The notes below the pieces were generated by a model that saw nothing but the letters and a program-made list of their open reading frames with translations, made no database searches and was not told the DNA's origin. Position numbers and translations under genes: made by a program. A stretch of 43,283 nt of DNA, taken from NCBI GenBank assembly GCA_903881515.1, contig CAIRTN010000206.1:1-43283 (forward strand), in the 5' to 3' direction. The stretch comes from an uncultured Rhodospirillales bacterium (GTDB taxonomy: Bacteria > Pseudomonadota > Alphaproteobacteria > Acetobacterales > Acetobacteraceae). This document shows positions 8,486 to 15,106 of this stretch, piece by piece. Each line of letters begins with the position of its first letter. Within the stretch, counting starts at the first letter, position 1.

Positions 8486-9898
8486 ATGCGCAATACCGAA
8501 GTGATCTGGACCCATGTCGACAACCATCGCGCCGCGTTTGAGGCGCTGAGCGACCGCGTCTTCGACATGCCCGAGATCGCCTACAACGAATACAAATCCG
8601 TCGCCGAACACACCGCGATGCTGCGCGAACAGGGCTTCCGGGTAACAGAAAACCTCGCCGGCATCCCAACCGCGGTGATGGGCGAAGCCGGCGAGGACGG
8701 CCCGGTCATCGCCATCCTCGGCGAATACGACGCCCTGCCCGGCCTGAGCCAGGAAGCCGGCGCCACCACCCCCACGCCGCTGCCCGGCGATGGCATGGGC
8801 CATGGCTGTGGCCACAATCTGCTCGGCGCCGGCGCCCTGCTCGCCGCCACCGCGGTCAAGGACTGGCTGGCCGAAAACGGCATCAAGGGCCGCGTCCGCT
8901 ACTACGGCTGCCCCGCGGAGGAAGGCGGCGCCGCCAAGGCCTTCATGGTGCGCGAAGGCTGCTTCAAAGACGTCGACATCGCCATCACCTGGCACTCCAT
9001 GCCCTTCGCCGGCGTCAACGACGCCCAATCGCTGGCCAACACCCGCATCGATTTCACCTTCTCCGGCCGCGCCAGTCACGCCGCCGCCGCGCCCCATCTC
9101 GGCCGCTCCGCGCTCGACGCCGTCGAACTGCTGAATGTCGGCGTGAACTACATGCGCGAACACATGCCGTCGGACGCCCGCATCCATTACGCCTACCTCG
9201 ATACCGGCGGCGTCGCCCCCAACGTGGTGCAAGCCAGCGCCAAGGTCCGCTACGCCGTCCGCGCGCGCGACCTGGCCCAGATGCAGGCGCTGCTCGCCCG
9301 GGTGAAAAAAGTCGCTGAAGGCGCCGCCCTGATGACCGAAACCACGGTGACAACAAAAATCATCAGCGCGGTCTCCAACCTGGTCGGCAACACCCCGCTC
9401 GAAAAGGCGATGCACGCCAACTTCACCCGCCTTGGCGCCCCGGAATGGGACGACGCGGACCGCACATTCGCCGAGGAAATCCGAGCCACCCTGTCCGACG
9501 AGGATATCGCCAGCCAATACAAGCGCGCCGGCCTGCCGCCGCGCCGCGACCAACCGCTGTCCGACGCCATCGTCCCGCTGGGCCTCACCGGCGAAGCCAT
9601 GCTGGGCAGCACCGATGTCGGCGACGTCTCCTGGGTCGTCCCCCTGGTCCAGGCTGACGGGCCGACGCTCGCCGTCGGCACCCCGTTCCACTCCTGGCAG
9701 CTCACCGCCCAGGGTAAGTCCCCGCTCGCCAAGAAAGGCATGATCAACGTCGCCAAGGTGATGGCCGCCACTGCCATCGACGCGATCCAAAGCCCCGACC
9801 TGATCGCCGCCGCCAAGGCCGACCTCGCGGCCCGCACCGCGGCCAACCCGTATATCTGCCCGATCCCGCCGGACGTGAAGCCGAATATTCGGCGTTAA
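8486..9898 (+). CDS. M20D amidohydrolase, AbgB-like (first tandem copy)
   Basis: 470 residues. The M20D/AbgB metal-site pattern is present: GEYDALPG around residue 80, GHGCGHNLLGAG at 105-116 with Cys108 and His110, CPAEEGG with Glu145/Glu146, and TWHSMPF. The lid-domain segment FSGRASHAAAAPHLGRSALDAVEL follows. AbgB cleaves p-aminobenzoyl-glutamate and relatives cleave other N-acyl or amide compounds; the substrate here is unknown. The next gene (10111) is a close paralogue with long identical blocks, so this is a tandem duplication. A palindromic repeat follows the stop. It is transcribed divergently from the DUF1028 gene. Confidence 0.9.
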   Translation: MRNTEVIWTHVDNHRAAFEALSDRVFDMPEIAYNEYKSVAEHTAMLREQGFRVTENLAGIPTAVMGEAGEDGPVIAILGEYDALPGLSQEAGATTPTPLPGDGMGHGCGHNLLGAGALLAATAVKDWLAENGIKGRVRYYGCPAEEGGAAKAFMVREGCFKDVDIAITWHSMPFAGVNDAQSLANTRIDFTFSGRASHAAAAPHLGRSALDAVELLNVGVNYMREHMPSDARIHYAYLDTGGVAPNVVQASAKVRYAVRARDLAQMQALLARVKKVAEGAALMTETTVTTKIISAVSNLVGNTPLEKAMHANFTRLGAPEWDDADRTFAEEIRATLSDEDIASQYKRAGLPPRRDQPLSDAIVPLGLTGEAMLGSTDVGDVSWVVPLVQADGPTLAVGTPFHSWQLTAQGKSPLAKKGMINVAKVMAATAIDAIQSPDLIAAAKADLAARTAANPYICPIPPDVKPNIRR

Positions 9899-9913
9899 GA
9901 TTAGGAAGAAAGG

Positions 9914-9937
9914 GCTTCTTTTTTGAAAAAAAGAAGC
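9914..9937 (+). repeat. A/T-tract palindrome, copy 1
   Basis: An 11-base arm GCTTCTTTTTT is mirrored perfectly around a 2-base centre, and the element is followed by AAAAAACTTT. It belongs to a family with seven copies in this window (9914, 10021, 11546, 13583, 13658, 17635, 28573). This copy lies 15 bases after a stop codon. Paired with copy 2, which is inverted relative to it, it brackets a short spacer that itself has the dyad CGCTTG (9957-9962) and CAAGCG (9997-10002). Confidence 0.8.
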
Positions 9938-10020
9938 AAAAAACTTTCAATCTCTCCGCTTGCTCGGACGCGGGTTCCTAACCACCGACGGCAGGACAAG
10001 CGTAGATAAAAAAGTTTTTT

Positions 10021-10049
10021 GCGGTGCTTTTTTGCAAAAAAGCGACCGC
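10021..10049 (-). repeat. A/T-tract palindrome, copy 2 (inverted)
   Basis: The core GCTTTTTTGCAAAAAAGC is extended by GCGGT on one side and ACCGC on the other with a single bulged G. The AAGTTTTTT flank precedes it on the plus strand, so it is inverted relative to copy 1. On the minus strand it is preceded by a GGCAGGCAAG-type leader also seen beside copy 4. It ends 61 bases before the start codon of the second M20 paralogue. Confidence 0.78.
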
Positions 10050-10110
10050 TTTCTGCGCCTTGCCTGCCTCGCCTCCCTCTCCCAGCCCACCTCCACAGGA
10101 CCCCGAAACC

Positions 10111-11532
10111 ATGCAAAACGAAGAACCGATCTGGAGTCTGGTCGAGAAGCACCGCGAAGCCTTCGAGGGCCTCAGCGACGGCGTGTTCGACACCCCTGAG
10201 ATCAACTTCCACGAACACCGCTCGGTCGCCCAGCACACCGCGATGCTGCGCGAGCAGGGCTTCCGGGTCACCGAGAACGTCGCCGGCATGCCGACGGCGG
10301 TGATGGGCGAGGCCGGCGAGGATGGCCCGGTGATCGCCATCCTCGGCGAGTTTGACGCCCTGCCCGGTCTGACCCAGGAAGCCGGCTCCAGCACCCATGC
10401 CCCACTGCCGGGCGACGGCGCCGGGCATGGCTGCGGCCACAACCTGCTGGGCGCCGGCGCGATGCTGGCCGCCACCGCGGTGAAGGATTGGCTGGCGGCG
10501 AATGGCATCAAGGGCCGCGTGCGCTATTACGGCTGCCCCGCCGAGGAGGGCGGTTCCGGCAAGACCTTCATGGTGCGCGAGGGCGCGTTCAAGGACGTCG
10601 ACATCGCCATCACCTGGCACCCGATGCCGTTCCCCGGCGTCAACCCGGCAAAGTCGCTGGCCAATGTGATGGTAGATTTCAGCTTCACCGGCCGCGCCAG
10701 CCATGCCGCCGCCTCGCCGCATCTGGGCCGCTCCGCGCTCGATGCCGTCGAACTGATGAATATCGGCGTGAACTACATGCGCGAGCACATGCCGTCGGAT
10801 GCCCGCATCCATTACGCCCTGCTCGATGCCGGCGGCGTGGCGCCGAACGTGGTGCAGTCCACCGCGAAGGTCCGCTACATGATCCGCGCCGCGACCTCGC
10901 CGGAGGTGCGCGTGCTCAGCGCCCGGGTACAGAAGATCGCCGACGGTGCCGCGCTGATGACCGAGACCTCGGTGCGGATGACCTCGGTCGCCGGCATGTC
11001 GAATCTGGTCGGCAACCGCCCGCTTGAGGAGGCGATGCACGCCAACCTGATGCGCCTGGGCGCGCCGGAATGGGATTCGGCCGACCGCAAATTCGCCGAA
11101 GACATCCGCGCCACCCTGCGCGAGGAGGATATCGTCGCGCATTACAAGCATGTCGGCTTTGCGCCCAGGAAGGACGAGCCGCTGCCGGAACGCATCGTGC
11201 CGCTGGGTCAGAAGGGCGAGATGCTGCAGGGCAGCACCGACGTTGGTGACGTCTCGTGGGTCGTCCCCCTGGTGCAGGCCGACGGCGCGACCATCGCCAT
11301 CGGCTCGCCGTTCCACTCCTGGCAGTTCACCGCCCAGGGCAAATCCCCCCATGCAAAGAAAGGGATGGCGCATGTCGCCAAGGTGATGGCCGCCACCGCG
11401 TTGGATGCCTTGCGCAGTCCGGCGCTGATCGAGGCGGCCAAGGCCGAGCTGATCGCCCGCACCGGCGGGCAACCCTATATCTGCCCGATCCCAGCCGACG
11501 TGGCGCCGCCGAACCCGCCTAAGCCAGAATAA
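10111..11532 (+). CDS. M20D amidohydrolase, AbgB-like (second tandem copy)
   Basis: 473 residues from the ATG at 10111; the frame is open further upstream but that stretch is only the translated palindromic repeat, and AGGA lies about 10 bases before this ATG. It is collinear with the product of 8486-9898 and shares the same metal-site motifs: GEFDALPG, GHGCGHNLLGAG, CPAEEGG and SFTGRASHAA. Differences are concentrated at surface positions and around the second half of the catalytic domain, so the two may have different substrates or form a heteromer as AbgA/AbgB do. A palindromic repeat follows the stop. Confidence 0.9.
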   Translation: MQNEEPIWSLVEKHREAFEGLSDGVFDTPEINFHEHRSVAQHTAMLREQGFRVTENVAGMPTAVMGEAGEDGPVIAILGEFDALPGLTQEAGSSTHAPLPGDGAGHGCGHNLLGAGAMLAATAVKDWLAANGIKGRVRYYGCPAEEGGSGKTFMVREGAFKDVDIAITWHPMPFPGVNPAKSLANVMVDFSFTGRASHAAASPHLGRSALDAVELMNIGVNYMREHMPSDARIHYALLDAGGVAPNVVQSTAKVRYMIRAATSPEVRVLSARVQKIADGAALMTETSVRMTSVAGMSNLVGNRPLEEAMHANLMRLGAPEWDSADRKFAEDIRATLREEDIVAHYKHVGFAPRKDEPLPERIVPLGQKGEMLQGSTDVGDVSWVVPLVQADGATIAIGSPFHSWQFTAQGKSPHAKKGMAHVAKVMAATALDALRSPALIEAAKAELIARTGGQPYICPIPADVAPPNPPKPE

Positions 11533-11545
11533 AGGCAAGCAAGCA

Positions 11546-11569
11546 GTCGCTTTTTTGTAAAAAAGCGAC
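11546..11569 (+). repeat. A/T-tract palindrome, copy 3
   Basis: Perfect arms GTCGCTTTTTT around a GT centre, followed by GCAAAAAACC. The orientation is the same as copy 1, and it lies 14 bases after the stop of the second M20 gene. It is directly followed by a larger imperfect stem-loop at 11580-11641. Confidence 0.8.
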
Positions 11570-11579
11570 GCAAAAAACC

Positions 11580-11641
11580 TTCTCCCTCCGCCGGCACGAA
11601 CATTCGTCATCTGCGACGAGCGCGCTTGCCGGCAGGGAGAA
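11580..11641. other. Imperfect long stem-loop next to palindrome copy 3
   Basis: TTCTCCCT...GCCGGCA at 11580-11596 pairs with TGCCGGCAGGGAGAA at 11627-11641, apart from two extra bases in the left arm. Inside the loop TCGTC (11604-11608) pairs with GACGA (11615-11619). It may be part of the repeat element or a terminator-like structure; there is no U-run after it. The rest of the gap up to 11937 shows no convincing gene. Confidence 0.45.
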
Positions 11642-11937
11642 ATTCTTTTGGTTCACTCCCTCCGACTCATAATCTGAGAGTAGCAGAGCGAAATCTTGTG
11701 AAGCGGAGTGCTACGGGAGCGCAAATCTGAGCACGAGATTTTCGATGGCGCCTTTGCCCGCATTCCCGCAGAAAACCGCCAGAATCGACAAAAACGCGAT
11801 CCTTCATGTGTCCACGGCAGCGCAAGGGCGCGAATCTCTGCCGTGCCCTGCGCAATGGCGTAGGGGGTTTTCGGTTTGGGAAATAGACTGAAGGTCGTCG
11901 TCGCCCCGAGGCCAACCGAGATCGCTGATCGGATCGC

Positions 11938-13248
11938 CTATTCGGGACCGCCGTCGGTCGGTAGGGCGGCTGGTGCATCGTCCGCACTCGGGTAAATGCT
12001 CCGATAGCGTTCTTGCGGCGCGAGCCACCTGAGGAAGAAGGACAATGGGTCCTGAGTGCCCAGGAGTTGGCGAGCCAAGTGCAGCTTTTCCAGGACGTGG
12101 GCCTGTTGGTCTACCGGCAGGTCGGCAGCATGCTGCTCTACGCCGGCGAGGAAATTTTCGACCGACACGGCGTCAGCCCATCGGACGATGACTTGCCTCA
12201 GGTGCTCTAGGCTATCGCGAACTGACTGCTCCACGCGGCGGCGATCTTCTTCCCGCCTACGCTTCTCCTCAGCAATGATCTGTTCTCGTCGTGCAATCTC
12301 GGCCCGACGTGCGGCCTCTTCCAGCTTGGCGACGATTTCGACGGCAGCCGCTTCTATGGCTTTCACGACCGAGGCGATTGAAGGTTCCAGTCGGGCCGTC
12401 TTTGTCTCATTCCATTCTGACGACCAATCGGCGCCCCAGTATGGTGAATAAGCGATGAGCCGAAGCCTATTGCAGGGGAGCTCTTGCGTGATGGTCCACG
12501 TGTGATCAACCCGATACCGCGACGGTTTTGGCGGCACGTATTCTGCGTCGCGGATGTACTTGCCGCTGACATACCGCATCAAGACGCCCTCGGACATTTC
12601 AACTACGGCGAGCCCGATGGCGACGTCGCCCACGTAAACGACGGTGGGCCGCCATGGGGACCAGAGGCTGGTATGGTGGTAGGGGCTCCTCTTAGTGCGG
12701 ACCTCGCGCTCATCGATTGATGTGCGCCTGAAATGCTCATTGTTCGGCGCCAGCACTACACGATGCCCAACGGACTCAAGCGCGTTAAACAGGTCGGATG
12801 TGAAAGCCAGCGCCTTGTCGAGGCCCGCCTTCGACGCTGTCACGTCGACCAGAAGCTTCTTGTAGGGCTTGAGGTAGCCATCGTCGTCCACCCGTCTGGT
12901 GTTCTCGAATTGGCCCCTGGCGCCCTGGATCAGGCGGTGAACTCGAGTTCTGGGGATGACCACCTGGGTCTTGGCGCTGCGCCGCGGCGGTCGCTGAGTA
13001 GATGGCGCCGGCGGCAGCTGCCCGTCTCTGGTCCAGAACAACTGGTCGCCGGGTCTTGCCTCCGGTAACGGCTCTGGCGGGCAGGCTTTGCCGACCGCCA
13101 ATTTTGCCCAGTAGCCGCGCTCGGGGCGGGGAACATTCAAAAGCGTGCATACCCGGGCCATGTAGCTCCCGGAGACTTGGTATTGTTCTCCAACTTTGGT
13201 CATCGGCATTGACCAGACCAAATCATAAAGGTCTTCCCGCGAAAGCAC
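11938..13248 (-). CDS. Hypothetical protein with HTH-like N-terminus and coiled coil
   Basis: 436 residues starting at GTG. I do not recognise a named family. Residues 1-50 (LSREDLYDLVWSMPMTKV..., then RPERGYWAKLAVGKA) look like a short helix-turn-helix-like module that I associate with proteins carried on genomic islands. The middle part is mixed alpha/beta. Residues from about 290 to 350 are a highly charged predicted coiled coil (runs such as EEKRRREEDRRRVEQ), and an alpha-helical tail follows. Base composition is visibly less GC-rich than in the neighbours, the gene is on the opposite strand, and it is isolated in about 2.2 kb bounded by inverted palindromic repeats, all consistent with transfer. 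Function unknown; DNA binding is only an inference. Confidence 0.7.
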   Translation of the reverse strand: MLSREDLYDLVWSMPMTKVGEQYQVSGSYMARVCTLLNVPRPERGYWAKLAVGKACPPEPLPEARPGDQLFWTRDGQLPPAPSTQRPPRRSAKTQVVIPRTRVHRLIQGARGQFENTRRVDDDGYLKPYKKLLVDVTASKAGLDKALAFTSDLFNALESVGHRVVLAPNNEHFRRTSIDEREVRTKRSPYHHTSLWSPWRPTVVYVGDVAIGLAVVEMSEGVLMRYVSGKYIRDAEYVPPKPSRYRVDHTWTITQELPCNRLRLIAYSPYWGADWSSEWNETKTARLEPSIASVVKAIEAAAVEIVAKLEEAARRAEIARREQIIAEEKRRREEDRRRVEQSVRDSLEHLRQVIVRWADAVSVENFLAGVEQHAADLPVDQQAHVLEKLHLARQLLGTQDPLSFFLRWLAPQERYRSIYPSADDAPAALPTDGGPE

Positions 13249-13582
13249 GACTTACCCTGCCTACTGTGCTGTTGCGATTGCCATGATCACTTCACAGCCG
13301 GATTCGCGCTGATCCGCTTGCATCGGATCGCATAATCCTTGGACATCCCATAGACACATGGGGCCACAAGATGTAGCGAAGATGCGCGAAAGGCTGAGGG
13401 GGCAAATATCGGCGCATCGCTTTGATAGGTTGTGTTTATTAGCGGTCGTTGGTGTCCTATCGCAATCGCGGCAGGATACTAGATATGGGTCTCAGAAACT
13501 GAAGAACTCAGGCCGGGAGGAGTGCAGGCAAGAGCTGGATTCCCTCACCATCCGAACCAGCGCAGGGATAATAGTTTTTTGC
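13249..13582. other. Gap upstream of the hypothetical gene, no gene seen
   Basis: About 330 bases without a convincing coding region. It holds the presumed promoter region of the minus-strand gene ending at 11938 and a small dyad, GATCCG (13312-13317) with CGGATC (13325-13330). Composition is lower in GC than the surrounding operons. Short open frames here lack a Shine-Dalgarno and run into the palindromic repeats, so I do not call them. Confidence 0.5.
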
Positions 13583-13606
13583 GTCGCTTTTTTACAAAAA
13601 ATCGAC
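13583..13606 (-). repeat. A/T-tract palindrome, copy 4 (inverted)
   Basis: GTCG and CGAC arms enclose T6 and A6 tracts around an AC centre with one mismatched pair. It is preceded by AGTTTTTTGC, so the orientation is opposite to copies 1, 3, 6 and 7. Together with copy 3 it encloses the hypothetical gene at 11938-13248. Confidence 0.72.
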
Positions 13607-13657
13607 TGCTTCCTGCCGCTTGCCTGCCTTTGCCGCATTCCCAACCGAGCGGGACAG

Positions 13658-13675
13658 TTTTTTCCAAAAAAGAAG
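13658..13675 (-). repeat. A/T-tract palindrome, degenerate copy 5
   Basis: A T6-CC-A6 core with GAAGC on the right but no matching left arm. It lies about 50 bases after copy 4 and about 70 bases before the start of the molybdenum hydroxylase operon. It is probably a decayed half element. Confidence 0.5.
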
Positions 13676-13743
13676 CCCTCCCCTTCCCTTCCCAACCCCC
13701 ACACCCCGGCGCTACCCTTCCGGGGAACGCGAGGGAGAGAACG

Positions 13744-14616
13744 ATGAGCGCGCTGAGTTATGCCGCACCGTCCACGGTGCAGGATGCGATCGGATTGCTG
13801 TCCGGCGCCAAAGGCATCGCCAAGGTGATGTCCGGCGGCACCGACCTGCTGGTGCAGATGAAGATGGGCCGGCTGAAGGCCGACCTTATCGTCGATACCA
13901 AGAAACTGCCCGGGATCTTCGGCATCACTGAATCCGCCGGCGTATTCACCATCGGTGCCGCCACCTCGGGCGCCCAACTGGGCGAGCACGAAGGCCTGAA
14001 GGCCGCCTGGCCCGGCGTGGTCGAGGCTGCCAACCTGATCGGCTCCACCCAGGTGCAGGGCCGCGCCTCGCTGGCCGGCAATCTCTGCAACGCCTCCCCC
14101 GCCGCCGACAGCGTCCCCGCGATGATCGCCGCCGGCGCGGTCGCGGTGATCGTCGGCCCGAACGGCCAGCGCGAGGCCCCGGTCGAGACCATCGTGGTCG
14201 GCCCCGGCCGCACCAGCCTGGCGAAGGATGAGTTCATCCTGCAATTCCGCCTGCCCGCCCGTCCGGCGCGGTCATCGGATGCCTATCTGCGCTTCATCCC
14301 GCGCACCGAGATGGACATCGCCGTCGTCGGCTGCGGCGTCAGCGTCACGCTGGATGCCCAGGGCGTCTGCACCGCCGCCCGCGTGGCGCTCGGCGCCGTC
14401 GCTCCCACCCAGGTGCTGGTGACCGCGGCCGCCAACGCTCTGATCGGCCACACGCTCGACACCGCCACCCTGGCCGCCGTCGACGCCGCCGCCCGCGCCG
14501 CCTGCAACCCGATCACCGACAAGCGCGGCACCATCGATTTCCGCATCAAGATCGCCGGCGTGCTGGCACGCCGCGCGGCAAAAATAGCCTACGACCGTGC
14601 AGGAGCCCGCGCATGA
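13744..14616 (+). CDS. Molybdenum hydroxylase, FAD-binding medium subunit (CoxM/CutM type)
   Basis: 290 residues from ATG 13744, with GGGAGAGA just upstream; the longer open frame contains only translated repeats. The two FAD-binding signatures of the xanthine oxidase family are present: SGGTDLLVQMKMG at 30-42 and GSTQVQGRASLAGNLCNASPAAD at 100-122. The C-terminal CO-dehydrogenase flavoprotein domain follows (FRLP, then LRFIPRTEMDIAVVGCGV). It would pass electrons from the 2Fe-2S subunit to an acceptor. It is first in a tight operon; its stop overlaps the next start (ATGA). Confidence 0.95.
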   Translation: MSALSYAAPSTVQDAIGLLSGAKGIAKVMSGGTDLLVQMKMGRLKADLIVDTKKLPGIFGITESAGVFTIGAATSGAQLGEHEGLKAAWPGVVEAANLIGSTQVQGRASLAGNLCNASPAADSVPAMIAAGAVAVIVGPNGQREAPVETIVVGPGRTSLAKDEFILQFRLPARPARSSDAYLRFIPRTEMDIAVVGCGVSVTLDAQGVCTAARVALGAVAPTQVLVTAAANALIGHTLDTATLAAVDAAARAACNPITDKRGTIDFRIKIAGVLARRAAKIAYDRAGARA

Positions 14617-15092
14617 GCAAGCATCACGTCACCGCCACGATCAACGGCGAACCCGCGGAGTTCCTCTGCGAAACTGAAAACACCCTGCTCGACGCCCTGC
14701 GCGACCAGCTCCGGCTGACCGGCACCAAGGAAGGCTGCGGCAGCGGTGATTGCGGCGCCTGCAGCGTCATCGTCGACGGCCGCCTGGTCTGCTCCTGCCT
14801 GATGCTGGCCGTGGAAGCCGAAGGCAAGACGATCCAGACCATCGAGGGCATCGCCGACGGCGAAAAGCTGCACCCCGTGCAGCAGAAATTCCTCGAGCAT
14901 GCCGCCCTGCAATGCGGCTTCTGCACCCCGGGATTCCTGGTGGCGGCAAAAGCGTTGCTGGATCGTAATCCTGACCCAACCGAGACGGAAGTACGCTATT
15001 GGCTGGCGGGCAACCTCTGCCGTTGCACCGGTTACGACAAGATCATTCGCGCCGTGCTGGATACCGCGGCCGAAATGCGCGCAAACGCCTGA
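14613..15092 (+). CDS. Molybdenum hydroxylase, 2Fe-2S small subunit (CoxS type)
   Basis: 159 residues, standard size. The plant-type [2Fe-2S] cluster ligands are Cys42, Cys47, Cys50 and Cys62, and the second, C-terminal cluster is held by Cys101, Cys104, Cys136 and Cys138 (QCGFCTPG and NLCRCTGYDKI). All eight cysteines are in place, so the subunit should be functional in intramolecular electron transfer between the molybdenum centre and FAD. It overlaps the FAD-subunit gene by four bases and lies 14 bases before the large-subunit start. Confidence 0.96.
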   Translation: MSKHHVTATINGEPAEFLCETENTLLDALRDQLRLTGTKEGCGSGDCGACSVIVDGRLVCSCLMLAVEAEGKTIQTIEGIADGEKLHPVQQKFLEHAALQCGFCTPGFLVAAKALLDRNPDPTETEVRYWLAGNLCRCTGYDKIIRAVLDTAAEMRANA

Positions 15093-15106
15093 ACGGGGGA
15101 CCCATC

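Noticed and set aside
11650-11690. Fragment resembling a tRNA-Met anticodon loop (GACTCATAATCTGA), possible integration scar
   Set aside because: Only about 14 bases match and the sequence diverges immediately after. No T-arm, acceptor stem or integrase gene is present.
13358-13747. Small open frame upstream of the Mo-hydroxylase operon
   Set aside because: It has no Shine-Dalgarno, and its product is largely translated palindrome repeat (runs of Phe and Lys).
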